From contig CAYVFU010000006.1 of the NCBI GenBank assembly GCA_964450495.1, positions 27,469 to 91,468 of the forward strand: 64,000 nt of DNA. The letters run 5' to 3'. The notes below the pieces were generated by a model. It had not been told where the DNA came from and did no database searches. It worked only from the letters and a program-made list of their open reading frames with translations. Each line of letters begins with the position of its first letter. Within the stretch, counting starts at the first letter, position 1. Below, piece after piece: positions 25,117 through 34,186 of this stretch. The translations under genes and the position numbers were made by a program. Source of the DNA: CALFUK01 sp964450495 (GTDB lineage Bacteria; Bacteroidota; Bacteroidia; Chitinophagales; Saprospiraceae).

Positions 25117-25994
25117 GACGTCCAGTCAATTCCCTTTTTCAACAAATTTAGCGTTTTCTTCTCAGGAGATCCTTCAGTTGGATTGTGTTCGTATATCCAA
25201 TTTGCCTGAGGGGGCAAACTCATTAAAATAGATTCAATTCGCCCATCTGTATCTAATCCAAATTTGGTTCCTCTATCCCAAACCAAATTGAATTCCACGT
25301 ACCTTCCTCTACGTACTTTCTGCCACTCTAGATGATCTTCGATATAGTCTTTATTCATATTTCTACGAGCAAGTTCTAAATATGTTGGCAAAAAGGTTTT
25401 ACCAACATCTAGAACAAAATCACCGTATTTTTTCTTTGATTCCCCAAATAAACGATCAAAGAAAATACCACCTATACCTCTGGTTTCTTTCCTATGTTTT
25501 ACATAAAAATAATCATCAGCCCATTGTTTGAACTTGGGATAATAGGCTTCATCATGCTTGTCACAAACGGCTTTCAGTTGTTGATGGAAGAATTGTGCAT
25601 CATCTTCTATAATATAGTGTGGTGTCAAATCAATACCACCTCCAAACCACCATTTACCGGTATTTGTTTCAAAATAACGGACATTCATATGGATGATTGG
25701 TACGAATGGATTGACTGGATGGAGTACAATAGAAACACCAGTTGCTAGAAATTTGTTTTTTTCTAAACCTAATGCGGATGCAATATTATCAGGCATGGTA
25801 CCTTCAACAGCAGAAAAATTCACTCCTCCCTTTTCAATAACATCTCCCATTATGATTCTAGTTCTACCACCGCCGCCTCCAGGGCGATCCCATAGATCCT
25901 CTCTGAATGTAGAACCATCAAGAGTTTCTAGACCTTCGCAAATATCATCTTGTAATTGCTTAAATGACTCTATAATCTGAGTAGAATTAATCAT
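25113..25994 (-). CDS. hemF: Oxygen-dependent coproporphyrinogen III oxidase
   Basis: I chose the ATG at 25994 (MINSTQIIESFKQLQ), giving 293 residues, close to the usual size; a longer frame would overlap the upstream gene deeply. HemF signatures are WDRPGGGGGRTRIIMGDVIEKGGVN, split here as WDRPGGGGGRTRI and EKGGVNFS, then FVPIIHMNVRYFE, WWFGGGIDLTPHY, RGIGGIFFDRL and EFNLVWDRGTKFGL. It converts coproporphyrinogen III to protoporphyrinogen IX with oxygen, so the organism makes haem aerobically. Its start overlaps the stop of the ArsC/Spx-like gene by eight bases (ATGATTAA), implying coupling. Confidence 0.94.
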   Translation of the reverse strand: MINSTQIIESFKQLQDDICEGLETLDGSTFREDLWDRPGGGGGRTRIIMGDVIEKGGVNFSAVEGTMPDNIASALGLEKNKFLATGVSIVLHPVNPFVPIIHMNVRYFETNTGKWWFGGGIDLTPHYIIEDDAQFFHQQLKAVCDKHDEAYYPKFKQWADDYFYVKHRKETRGIGGIFFDRLFGESKKKYGDFVLDVGKTFLPTYLELARRNMNKDYIEDHLEWQKVRRGRYVEFNLVWDRGTKFGLDTDGRIESILMSLPPQANWIYEHNPTEGSPEKKTLNLLKKGIDWTS

Positions 25995-26343
25995 CAGAGA
26001 TGCGCTTTGCAATTGCTGCAACGACTTTTTTACTATTGCCAGCAAAGACATCTTTGCCAATTATAAACACGGGTCTTTTTAGGAAGGTGTATTCCTCTAA
26101 TATATATCGTTTGTAATCGGCTTCAGTCAATGTCATTTCATTAAGTCCCATAGACCTGTATTTCATGGCTCTCTTACTAAACACAGCTTCATAACCGCCA
26201 AGCTTTTCTGCAACGAAATCAAGGTCTTTTTCTAAAATGTTTGTTTCTTTAATATTAATTAATTTGAAATCAGATGTATCTCCGACTTCGCTGATTATCC
26301 GTTGGCATGTACCACAATTACTTAGGTGATATATTTTTTTCAT
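25987..26343 (-). CDS. ArsC/Spx-like thioredoxin-fold protein
   Basis: The 118-residue protein starts MKKIYHLSNCGTCQRII with Cys10 and Cys13, and contains LGGYEAVFSKRAMKYRSMGL and FLKRPVFIIGKDVFAGNSK, as in the ArsC/Spx/YffB family. Genuine arsenate reductases of this type use one Cys with three Arg residues; the CGTC pair here suggests a general thiol-redox or regulatory role instead. It is cytoplasmic and co-translated with hemF. Confidence 0.82.
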   Translation of the reverse strand: MKKIYHLSNCGTCQRIISEVGDTSDFKLINIKETNILEKDLDFVAEKLGGYEAVFSKRAMKYRSMGLNEMTLTEADYKRYILEEYTFLKRPVFIIGKDVFAGNSKKVVAAIAKRISDD

Positions 26344-26402
26344 TGATAGATTTTATTGTTAAACTGATCTTTAATGATAAAGTTTAACAGTTTTGGTACC
26401 AG

Positions 26403-27281
26403 TTACGATTCTTCCCACCAGGGATAAAAAGGAGGCATCTCAGTCGTTTTCTGCGTAAATTTTGGTTCTCTTTTCTCTAGGAAAGCAGCAATGCCTTCTT
26501 TACCATCCTGTAAACTTTGATAATAAATAGCCAAAGAGTCTACTTTATGTGCTTCCACAGGATGACTTTGAGCTGAATTTCGATACATCATCTGTCTGGT
26601 TAATGCAATAGCAACTGGACTGTGCTTAATTATCTTTTCGGCAAGTGCATAAGCTTCTTTCAATAGTGAGTCTGCTGGATAGACACCTTTTATGAAACCT
26701 GCAGCAAGCAAAGCGTCTGGTTTCAATATCTCTCCTGTATAACACCATTCTAGTGCTGTAGATACGTTGACTATTTTCGGTAAAAACCACGTTGACGCTG
26801 CTTCTGGGGTGATCCCAATTTTATTAAATACAAATCCAACTTTTGCATGTTCAGAAGCCAACCTGATGTCCATCGCGCAGGTCATTGTTGCTCCAATACC
26901 AACTGCTGCACCATTGATCGCAGCAATAACTGGCTTTGTGCAATTGTAAATTGCTAAATTAACTCTACCCCCTGTATCTCTTACACCAGATACAATGGCA
27001 GGATCATTTAGTTTTGTATGCATATCTTCCATCGTAGGCTGATAATCTTCATCCAGTCCAAACGCATTCCCAGCAATAGAAAGATCCATTCCTGCACAAA
27101 AAGCTCGGCCGTCACCTGTAACGACTATCACTCTGATATCATCATTGTCATTAGCAGTTTCGAATACGTCGATCAACTCATTTGCCATGTCAACAGTGAA
27201 CGCATTTAAATTATCAGGGCGACTGAGTGTTAAGGTTAAAATATTACTTTCTAATCTTGTTTTTAGTGTGGTGTACTGCAT
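26403..27281 (-). CDS. Enoyl-CoA hydratase/isomerase (crotonase) family protein
   Basis: The 292-residue product has crotonase motifs: TLSRPDNLNAFTVDMANEL, VTGDGRAFCAGMDLS (first oxyanion-hole strand), KPVIAAINGAAVGIGATMTC (second), and EAASTWFLPKIVN, where a Glu at the usual catalytic place is visible. It should act on an acyl-CoA, most likely in fatty-acid or branched-chain oxidation. An insert after the DLS motif (about 75-100) is longer than in minimal hydratases. No other beta-oxidation gene is adjacent. Confidence 0.86.
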   Translation of the reverse strand: MQYTTLKTRLESNILTLTLSRPDNLNAFTVDMANELIDVFETANDNDDIRVIVVTGDGRAFCAGMDLSIAGNAFGLDEDYQPTMEDMHTKLNDPAIVSGVRDTGGRVNLAIYNCTKPVIAAINGAAVGIGATMTCAMDIRLASEHAKVGFVFNKIGITPEAASTWFLPKIVNVSTALEWCYTGEILKPDALLAAGFIKGVYPADSLLKEAYALAEKIIKHSPVAIALTRQMMYRNSAQSHPVEAHKVDSLAIYYQSLQDGKEGIAAFLEKREPKFTQKTTEMPPFYPWWEES

Positions 27282-27377
27282 GGGTGTAAGATAAGGAATT
27301 TAGAGGGCTTTAGGTTTTGGGTACCTTACTTTTCAATCTGTTATATTCTCACTTTTGTCACACTCTTCACACTCTCC

Positions 27378-27626
27378 TCACTCTTCTTCCTCTTCAGAAT
27401 CCAACTGGTCCACAAGTCGTAAGACCCACTGGATAACTTTTGGACTTAAGTATTTGGCGATACCAGCTTTGCGCTGAGCCGTTTTGAGAATGTTGATATT
27501 CTTATAACCGATTTGACGTTCTTCTGCTTCTTCGATATACTCCTGCCAGTCGTCAGAAGTGTACATGTTAAATTGACCGCGCATGATGTCGAGATCAGTA
27601 GGATCGTTCAGATCGTATGTGGCCAT
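27378..27626 (-). CDS. Conserved hypothetical protein, 82 residues
   Basis: A small acidic cytoplasmic protein, MATYDLNDPTDLDIMRGQF, ending in a run of glutamates (DSEEEEE). It is mostly helical with WQEYIEEAEERQIGYKN and KYLSPKVIQWVLRLV. No motif identifies a function. It lies 27 bases downstream of the transaldolase gene on the same strand and is probably in its operon, which together with protein-like composition supports it as real. Confidence 0.65.
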   Translation of the reverse strand: MATYDLNDPTDLDIMRGQFNMYTSDDWQEYIEEAEERQIGYKNINILKTAQRKAGIAKYLSPKVIQWVLRLVDQLDSEEEEE

Positions 27627-27653
27627 TAATGTGTTATGCTATTATTGAAGTGG

Positions 27654-28310
27654 TTACCCATTTCCTTTTTCATAATCAGCTAAAAATTTTGCTAGACCAA
27701 TATCTGTCAATGGGTGTTTGAGCAAACCTAAAATCGAATTAAGCGGGCAAGTACAAATATCAGCTCCTGATCTGGCAGCTTGCACAATATGCTTGGAATT
27801 GCGGATTGAGGCAGCTAATATCTCTGTTTCGAATCCTTGAATGGCGTAGATTTCGGCAATATCTCTGATGAGTTCCATCCCTTCCCAGTTGATATCGTCT
27901 ATTCTTCCTATAAATGGAGAAATGTAAGTGGCTCCTGCCTTTGCAGCCAATATGGCTTGACCAGCTGAAAAGACTAAGGTGCAATTGGTTTTGATCCCAT
28001 TGTCAGTAAACCATCGGATTGCTTTGATGCCTTCTTTTATCATAGGTACTTTGACCACAATATTAGGTGCAAGTGATGCTAAGTGTTGACCTTCTTTGAT
28101 AATGCCTTCAAAGTCGGTAGAAATGACCTCTGCGCTGACATCTCCATCAACGATTTCACAAATTTTTATGTAATGGTTAATTATGTTTTCTTCACCAGTA
28201 ATGCCTTCTTTTGCCATTAGCGAAGGGTTAGTGGTAACGCCATCTAGAATACCTAAATCTTTAGCTTCTTTAATTTGATCTATAGATGCTGTGTCAATGA
28301 AAAACCTCAT
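27654..28310 (-). CDS. Transaldolase / fructose-6-phosphate aldolase family (TalC-type)
   Basis: The 218-residue protein is the short transaldolase form: MRFFIDTASIDQIKEAKDLG, LDGVTTNPSLMAKEG, NIVVKVPM with the Schiff-base Lys87, INWEGMELIRDI and the C-terminal TDIGLAKFLADYEK. Members are either transaldolase of the pentose phosphate pathway or fructose-6-phosphate aldolase; these cannot be told apart safely by eye. The SRP RNA gene is immediately upstream on the same strand. Confidence 0.9.
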   Translation of the reverse strand: MRFFIDTASIDQIKEAKDLGILDGVTTNPSLMAKEGITGEENIINHYIKICEIVDGDVSAEVISTDFEGIIKEGQHLASLAPNIVVKVPMIKEGIKAIRWFTDNGIKTNCTLVFSAGQAILAAKAGATYISPFIGRIDDINWEGMELIRDIAEIYAIQGFETEILAASIRNSKHIVQAARSGADICTCPLNSILGLLKHPLTDIGLAKFLADYEKGNG

Positions 28311-28370
28311 TTATATAATTTAATGTGTGACATGGAAAGTTGTAGACTTCTTATTGAGAGAGAAAAAAAG

Positions 28371-28468
28371 GTGAAGAGCAGCGCCGAACCGCTCAACCTC
28401 CTACCCTTGCTGTGTTTCCACCCTGGGGGAGTTCAGAAGGAGCTGGCCGCACAGTCCTCACCCGCTGC
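28371..28468 (-). ncRNA. ffs: Signal recognition particle RNA, small bacterial type (4.5S)
   Basis: On the minus strand the segment folds into one long hairpin. Its ends, GCAGCG (28468-28463) and CGCTGC (28383-28378), pair. The apex reads CAGG-GTGGAAAC-ACAGCA, i.e. a GGAA tetraloop closed by GT/AC, with the CAGG and AGCA strands of the symmetric and asymmetric loops that bind Ffh. A T-run follows the 3' end (28370-28359 on the minus strand), and an exact -7 element precedes the 5' end. Ends are estimated to a few bases. The protein partner Ffh is encoded at 49385-50734. Confidence 0.82.
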
Positions 28469-28475
28469 AAAACTA
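28468..28475 (-). promoter_or_regulatory. -7 promoter element of the SRP RNA gene
   Basis: The minus strand reads TAGTTTTG, an exact TAnnTTTG match, directly before the SRP RNA. No clear TTG is seen at -33. If this is the element, transcription starts a few bases inside the GCAGCG end named for the RNA. Confidence 0.5.
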
Positions 28476-28581
28476 AGTAAAATAAACGAATGAGGCTTGG
28501 TGTCTATCATTAGAATTTAAGAATTATTATATTTATAGAGTGTAGAATTTAAGACAACCATAATCAGGAAGCTTTACAATC

Positions 28582-30537
28582 ATGAAATCCATCGTAATTC
28601 TGTTGTTATTATTTTGTAATCAGGTTCTTCATTCCCAGTACACAAAACAGAAATATGGTCAGATTGGCCCTGATGAAATTCGGATGGAAACTTATCTTCA
28701 AGATACTACAGCTAAAGCAGTTGTCTTATTTGATACTGGGGATTCTAAGTTTGTTGAAACGAATAAAGGTTTCATCATTCGACACACACGACACAAGAGA
28801 ATTAAAATCTTTGATCAAGAAGCTTCAGATTTAGGAAACATAATCATTCCTTATTATGTAGAAGGGAATAAGCGAGAGAAAGTTACCGATATAAAGGCAA
28901 CCACTTATAATTTTATAGATGGAATAATGCTAGAATCATCCATTACTAAAAGTGATGTTTTCGAGGAAACAAAACCACATAATTGGCGTGTTAAAAAATT
29001 TGCCTTCCCTAATGTGACGGCAGGTTCAATTTTAGAATATAGCTATGTCTATGATACACCTTTTTTGGTCAATTTGCCTGATTGGTATTTTCAAAGTTCT
29101 ATTCCTACACTAGTAAGCCAGTATGAAGTTAGCCTTACACCTGTTTATGAATATGTTTCTTTGTTACTGGGAGATTCGAGTTTTGATTATACAAATTCTG
29201 TTTTGTCAAATCAATTGAGAAGATCTGCAAATGGGTTTGAATATAAAGATATGATTCACACTTATGTGAAAGAACACATACCAGCATTCAAAGATGAAGG
29301 ATATGTTTATTCTGCAAATGATAACATCATTCAACTCGATTTTCAATTAAGTACAATACATTTCCCACAAGGTGGTAGTAAGGAGTTTCTATCTACATGG
29401 CCTAAACTAACAGAGGCACTCTTTAAAAATGATCATTTTGGAAAATTTATAAAAAATGCAAAAAAAATAGCAAGTCGACTTTTGAAAAATGAGCTTAATT
29501 TAACTAGTGACCCTGTTGAAAAAAGTCAAATGATTATCAATTATGTAAAATCTAATTTTGGATACAACGGAAGGAAAACAAAATATGCAAATCAATCCGC
29601 AAAGGATTTTTATGCGAATAAATCTGGAAACAGTGCAGAACTAAATTTATTCTTATTAGCGTTATTATTGGAAGCTGGCATTCCCTCAAAACCAATTATT
29701 CTAAGTACGCGAGAACATGGCAAAATACCGAATGACTATCCCTTTGATCATTTCACGAATTATGTAATTGTAGGTGTCGACCTTGATAAACCATTTTTAA
29801 CTGATGCCACAGCAAGACAACTTACGTATAAAAGACTGCCTATCTATTGTATAAATGATTCAGGTTTAATTCTGAATGGCGAGGATAAGACTCAATGGGT
29901 AGTACTAGAAAACAAGATTCCATCTATAGATCAAAGCATTATTGACATTGAAGTAAAACCAGATGAATTGAGTTGCGATTTTACAGTCAAACTAAATTCT
30001 ACTGAATATGAAGCATTCAAACAAAGACTAACATTTAAAGATAATACGAAGACTATTTTAGACCACTTTGAGAAAATATATGATGAAGTCGATGAAGTAA
30101 TAACATTAAATTATGAGACTATCGAGAAACCATACAGCATTACATTAAAGGGTAGGACAGCAATAGAACAATTGGGAAATAAATACTTATTGAATCCATT
30201 ACTATTTCTTCCCATTTCTTACAATGAAATGACAGCAAACAAACGCACTCATCCAGTTGAATTCGAATACCTCATTAATAAACTATTTAAATCTTCTGTA
30301 AACATACCTACAGGTTATGCATTCAAAGGCAATGCGCCAGATCCTATTTCCATTGATAATGATCTAGTCACTATTACTTTAAGCTACACATTGAATTCTG
30401 AAAAGGAATTGATTGTTTTGGGTAACTATATGTTTAAACAAAACACCTATTCCGTTAAGGATTACACTAAAATAAAATCTTATATAGATCTGATCGTCAA
30501 AGAATTTAATAAAGCTGTCATTATTGAAAAGAGCTAA
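28582..30537 (+). CDS. DUF3857 / transglutaminase-fold exported protein
   Basis: The 651-residue product has a signal peptide (MKSIVILLLLFCNQVLHSQ), a DUF3857 domain (about 45-230, with FIIRHTRHKRIKIFDQEA and FAFPNVTAGSILEYSY), a transglutaminase-like core (about 290-420) and a beta-rich C-terminal domain. The core keeps HFTNYVIVGV and FLTDATA, where the His and Asp of the triad lie, but the position of the catalytic Cys reads GNSAELNLFLLALLLEAGIP, with Ser. Such Cys-less forms are common in these Bacteroidota proteins, so a binding rather than enzymatic role is likely. Its stop abuts that of the convergent pseudouridine synthase gene. Confidence 0.84.
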   Translation: MKSIVILLLLFCNQVLHSQYTKQKYGQIGPDEIRMETYLQDTTAKAVVLFDTGDSKFVETNKGFIIRHTRHKRIKIFDQEASDLGNIIIPYYVEGNKREKVTDIKATTYNFIDGIMLESSITKSDVFEETKPHNWRVKKFAFPNVTAGSILEYSYVYDTPFLVNLPDWYFQSSIPTLVSQYEVSLTPVYEYVSLLLGDSSFDYTNSVLSNQLRRSANGFEYKDMIHTYVKEHIPAFKDEGYVYSANDNIIQLDFQLSTIHFPQGGSKEFLSTWPKLTEALFKNDHFGKFIKNAKKIASRLLKNELNLTSDPVEKSQMIINYVKSNFGYNGRKTKYANQSAKDFYANKSGNSAELNLFLLALLLEAGIPSKPIILSTREHGKIPNDYPFDHFTNYVIVGVDLDKPFLTDATARQLTYKRLPIYCINDSGLILNGEDKTQWVVLENKIPSIDQSIIDIEVKPDELSCDFTVKLNSTEYEAFKQRLTFKDNTKTILDHFEKIYDEVDEVITLNYETIEKPYSITLKGRTAIEQLGNKYLLNPLLFLPISYNEMTANKRTHPVEFEYLINKLFKSSVNIPTGYAFKGNAPDPISIDNDLVTITLSYTLNSEKELIVLGNYMFKQNTYSVKDYTKIKSYIDLIVKEFNKAVIIEKS

Positions 30538-31230
30538 TCATTTAGCCATCATTTCCTTCCACAATAATTGTTTTGGAAAAGGAGCTTCAATGATGGTATG
30601 TGTTTTCTTTACTGGATGAATGAATGACAAGCGGCAGCAATGTAAATACAATTTACTATCCTTAGAACCATCTGATTTTCCATATTTTTGATCTCCTACA
30701 ATGGAGTGGCCTATTGCTGCAAATTGAACACGAATTTGATGTGGTCTACCTGTATGCAGATTCACATGCACAATGGTATGGCTATCCAGATATCTGTTGA
30801 CCTCATAAGAGAGTGTGGCAAGTTTTGCCTTAGGTGTGGATCGATTCACTACTGCTACCCTATTTTTCCCATTATCTTTCAATAAGTAGTTGTTTAACTC
30901 GGCCTGGTGCTCCGACAATATACCATGTACAATAGTCATGTATTCCTTCTTTATGTCTCTTTTGCGAATGAGTTCAGTCATTCGGGATAAGCCTTTGGAA
31001 GTCCTAGCTAGAATCAGTGCACCACTTGCAGGTCTGTCCAATCGACTCACAGGATGCAAAAACACTTTTCCTGGTTTGTCGTATTTTATTTTTATGTATT
31101 TCTTGAATTCATCTACAATTGGTACATCTCCAGTCTTGTCACCTTGGGTTAGTATACCATGGGGTTTATTGACAACCAATAGGTGGTTATCTTCAAAAAG
31201 CACCAATTTTGCTAAACGATCAAAGTCCAT
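30538..31230 (-). CDS. RluA-family pseudouridine synthase
   Basis: The 230-residue enzyme has the RluA catalytic motif VSRLDRPASGALIL with Asp65, an N-terminal VLFEDNHLLVVNKPHGILTQ, HTGRPHQIRVQFAAIGHSIV and a C-terminal LHCCRLSFIHP. There is no S4 domain, so it is a compact member similar to TruC or RluA that modifies tRNA or rRNA uridines. The exact target cannot be read. A 310-base gap with a small-RNA candidate separates its start from mutS. Confidence 0.9.
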   Translation of the reverse strand: MDFDRLAKLVLFEDNHLLVVNKPHGILTQGDKTGDVPIVDEFKKYIKIKYDKPGKVFLHPVSRLDRPASGALILARTSKGLSRMTELIRKRDIKKEYMTIVHGILSEHQAELNNYLLKDNGKNRVAVVNRSTPKAKLATLSYEVNRYLDSHTIVHVNLHTGRPHQIRVQFAAIGHSIVGDQKYGKSDGSKDSKLYLHCCRLSFIHPVKKTHTIIEAPFPKQLLWKEMMAK

Positions 31231-31310
31231 CTACAGGGCATTTTGTCATATGTAAAAATAAATATGTGAATATTAACATAATACATATTACGTTTTTTAG
31301 TAATATGATA

Positions 31311-31318
31311 TATATTTG
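31311..31318 (+). promoter_or_regulatory. -7 promoter element in the gap before mutS
   Basis: TATATTTG matches TAnnTTTG exactly. A T-run (31293-31298) occupies the -33 position without a proper TTG. Transcription would begin near 31325 and meet the terminator at 31357-31383. Confidence 0.45.
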
Positions 31319-31323
31319 CCATT

Positions 31324-31383
31324 GTAAGTTTTGGTTATTAATTGTAAAATTCGATATGCCCAGAAATGTCTGGGCATTTTTTT
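31324..31383 (+). ncRNA. Candidate 60-nt small RNA
   Basis: An exact -7 element and a perfect intrinsic terminator bracket about 60 bases with no open frame. The segment before the hairpin is A+T-rich and probably single-stranded. The hairpin is separate from mutS, whose start is 158 bases further on, and faces away from the neighbouring pseudouridine synthase gene, so it serves neither as an end for a known gene. A mutS leader attenuator is the main alternative. Confidence 0.35.
31357..31383 (+). terminator. Perfect intrinsic terminator
   Basis: TGCCCAGA (31357-31364) and TCTGGGCA (31369-31376) form an eight-pair stem with loop AATG, followed by seven T. It is one of the best terminators in the window, yet has no plus-strand gene upstream within 800 bases. 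Confidence 0.8.
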
Positions 31384-31540
31384 ATGCTCAAAAGTACTGT
31401 TCTTCGATCTCTCCCATATCCTTTCAATTCAACTTTCTTCTTCCAATTTCTGAAGCGCTAATTAGTGTTAATAAAAACTTTACGACATATGGCTAGTAAT
31501 CTATATAAATGAATAATTTAGCCTTGCAATTTATGAGAGT

Positions 31541-34186
31541 GTGAAACCAACCAAAAAAGCCACCAAAAAGTCCGGAAAAGTAACGCCATTAATGCAGCAG
31601 TACTTTCAAGTAAAAGCTAAGCATCCGGATGCTATTCTATTGTTTCGTGTTGGTGATTTTTATGAAACATTTGGAGAAGATGCTGAAAAAGCCGCAGGTA
31701 TACTTGGCATCGTTCTAACCAGTCGTAATAATGGAGGTTCTGACATACCACTAGCCGGTTTCCCTTATCATTCGAAAGATGTGTATCTGCCAAAATTAGT
31801 GAAGGCTGGCTACAGGGTAGCAATTTGTGAACAATTAGAAAAGCCATCGAAAGAAAAGAAAATTGTAAAACGAGGTGTAACGGATATTGTGACACCTGGT
31901 CTAACATTGGACGATTCGCTACTAGACCAATCTTCAAATAATTTCTTGGCTTCTATACATTTTGGTAAAAATGATATAATTGGAATCGCATTTTTAGACA
32001 TTTCTACAGGGGAGTTTATTGTTTCTGAAGGGAAGATTGCTAAAATTGAAAAACTGATCCAAAGCTTCCACCCGACGGAGATTATATTCTCTAAACAATA
32101 CAGAGATCGGTTCGAAACGATTTTTGGACAATCTTACTACTCGTATCATTTACCTGAATGGGTATATACCGAAGACCATACTTTAGAGTTATTACTCAAT
32201 CAATTTGCAGTAAATAATCTAAAAGGATTTGGAATAGAGTCTATGGCTGCTGCTCAGGTAGCTGCAGGTGCTTGTTTGCACTATGTCAATACAACCGAGA
32301 AGACTCAAGTCGAGCACATCAAGAAAATTGTCAGAATAGAAAATGATCAATATGTATGGTTGGATAGGTTTACCATTCGCAATCTCGAACTGGTCAGAAG
32401 TAATCACGAATCTGGTGTGGCTCTTATCGATATCCTTGATCAGACTGTTTCTCCAATGGGCGCTAGACGGATGAAACATTGGATTGTGCTGCCCCTTAAA
32501 GATACTCATCAGATAAAAAGACGCCAAGCTGTTGTTACCCATTTTATGGAACACATAGATGATGAGCAGACGGTGACAGACCATTTAAAGAAAATAGGTG
32601 ATCTTGAGCGATTGATTTCAAAATTGGCGCTGGAGAGAATCCAGCCTCGAGAAGTCAGACAATTGCATAAGGCTCTTGAAGCAACGGAACCAATACATGA
32701 CTTACTTTTAAACTCCAAAAATGATGTACTAAAGGAGTTGTCAGATCAATTGTCTTTATGCAAGGAGATGAAGCAACGGATAGATACCACCATTATGGAA
32801 GAGCCACCGGCGCTTCTGATTAAAGGGTCTGTCATCGCAGATGGTGTCAATGAAGAGTTGGATGGTTACCGACACATCATTAAAAATAGTAAAGAACTAC
32901 TTGTTGATATCCAGACGGAAGAGGCAACCAAAACAGGTATCGCTAATTTAAAAATCGGCTTTAACAATGTCTTTGGATATTACTTGGAGGTCACAAATAA
33001 ATATAAAAATCAAGGATTAATTCCGGACAACTGGGTCAGAAAGCAAACCTTGACTAATGCAGAAAGATACATCACAGACGAACTCAAACTACTAGAAACT
33101 AAAATCTTAAATGCACAAGAGTCCGTTCAAGAATTAGAACTGACTATTTATGAGTCACTCATTAAAGATTTAAAAGAATACATCACGCCTTTGCAGACTA
33201 ATGGTCGAGTGTTGTCCATTATAGATTGTTTGCGGTCATTTTCTCAAACAGCGAGAGAAAAAAGATATTGCAGACCAGAGGTTAACGAGTCATTAGTTAT
33301 TGAGATTAAAGATGGCAGACATCCTGTCATAGAGACTCAGTTAAGTGTAGATGAAGAGTACATTCCTAATGACATTTTGTTAGACAATGAAGATCAGCAA
33401 GTCATTATGATTACTGGTCCTAACATGTCTGGTAAATCAGCGATATTGAGACAAACGGCTTTGATTACTTTGATGGCGCAAATGGGATCTTTTGTGCCAG
33501 CACGCGAGGCTTCTATTGGTTATGTAGATAAGTTGTTTACAAGAGTCGGAGCTTCCGATAATATCTCTAGTGGTGAGTCTACGTTTATGGTAGAAATGAA
33601 CGAAACTGCTAGTATCATTAATAATGTCTCTCCTAGGAGTTTGATTTTATTGGATGAAATTGGTCGTGGCACAAGTACCTATGATGGTATATCTATTGCT
33701 TGGTCATTAGCCGAATTTTTACACAATCATCCACATGCACATCCGAAGACTTTGTTTGCAACACATTATCACGAGCTGAATGAATTGGCAGAGAGCTACC
33801 ATAGAATCCGTAACTACCATGTGTCTACAAAAGAACTTAAAAACAAAGTGCTGTTTTTGAGAAAGCTGGTGCCAGGAGGCAGCCATCACAGCTTTGGAAT
33901 ACATGTTGCCAAAATGGCTGGTATGCCTCAAAGTATAATACGGAGAGCAAATGAAATTCTCAAACAACTAGAAACTAAATCCATAGAACAAGATAAGGAC
34001 AGTCCTACCAAGATTACGACTCCAGAAGAGCAATCTGTTGACGCACTACAAATGAGCATATTTGAAGTGTCTGACCCCGTGATTGGTAAAATCAAAGAAG
34101 AACTGCTGAATGTCGATGTCAATGCTATGACGCCTATAGAGTGTATGATGAAGCTCAATGAGTTGATTAAGCTGCTTGAAGAATAA
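31541..34186 (+). CDS. mutS: DNA mismatch repair protein MutS
   Basis: The 881-residue protein starts at GTG. Domain I has TPLMQQYFQVKAKHPDAILL and FRVGDFYETFGEDA, including the Phe-x-Glu pair (FYETF) that probes mismatches. The ATPase has Walker A GPNMSGKS (626-633), DNISSGESTFMVEMNE, Walker B LILLDEIGRGTSTYDG and the switch FATHYHEL. The C-terminal tail is of normal length. It recognises mismatches and recruits MutL. No mutL is adjacent. The start was chosen because KPTKKATKKS precedes domain I without an ATG nearer to it. Confidence 0.97.
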   Translation: MKPTKKATKKSGKVTPLMQQYFQVKAKHPDAILLFRVGDFYETFGEDAEKAAGILGIVLTSRNNGGSDIPLAGFPYHSKDVYLPKLVKAGYRVAICEQLEKPSKEKKIVKRGVTDIVTPGLTLDDSLLDQSSNNFLASIHFGKNDIIGIAFLDISTGEFIVSEGKIAKIEKLIQSFHPTEIIFSKQYRDRFETIFGQSYYSYHLPEWVYTEDHTLELLLNQFAVNNLKGFGIESMAAAQVAAGACLHYVNTTEKTQVEHIKKIVRIENDQYVWLDRFTIRNLELVRSNHESGVALIDILDQTVSPMGARRMKHWIVLPLKDTHQIKRRQAVVTHFMEHIDDEQTVTDHLKKIGDLERLISKLALERIQPREVRQLHKALEATEPIHDLLLNSKNDVLKELSDQLSLCKEMKQRIDTTIMEEPPALLIKGSVIADGVNEELDGYRHIIKNSKELLVDIQTEEATKTGIANLKIGFNNVFGYYLEVTNKYKNQGLIPDNWVRKQTLTNAERYITDELKLLETKILNAQESVQELELTIYESLIKDLKEYITPLQTNGRVLSIIDCLRSFSQTAREKRYCRPEVNESLVIEIKDGRHPVIETQLSVDEEYIPNDILLDNEDQQVIMITGPNMSGKSAILRQTALITLMAQMGSFVPAREASIGYVDKLFTRVGASDNISSGESTFMVEMNETASIINNVSPRSLILLDEIGRGTSTYDGISIAWSLAEFLHNHPHAHPKTLFATHYHELNELAESYHRIRNYHVSTKELKNKVLFLRKLVPGGSHHSFGIHVAKMAGMPQSIIRRANEILKQLETKSIEQDKDSPTKITTPEEQSVDALQMSIFEVSDPVIGKIKEELLNVDVNAMTPIECMMKLNELIKLLEE

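Noticed and set aside
25995..26060. Longer hemF start inside the ArsC/Spx-like gene
   Set aside because: The added residues are the shadow of the upstream gene; ATG at 25994 gives the usual HemF length and an ATGATTAA overlap.
28275..28493. 72-residue plus-strand frame
   Set aside because: It runs antisense across the SRP RNA gene and into the transaldolase start; the RNA explains the conserved structure.
31209..31496. 95-residue plus-strand frame before mutS
   Set aside because: It spans the terminator hairpin and is rich in rare patterns; no start signal or homology pattern.
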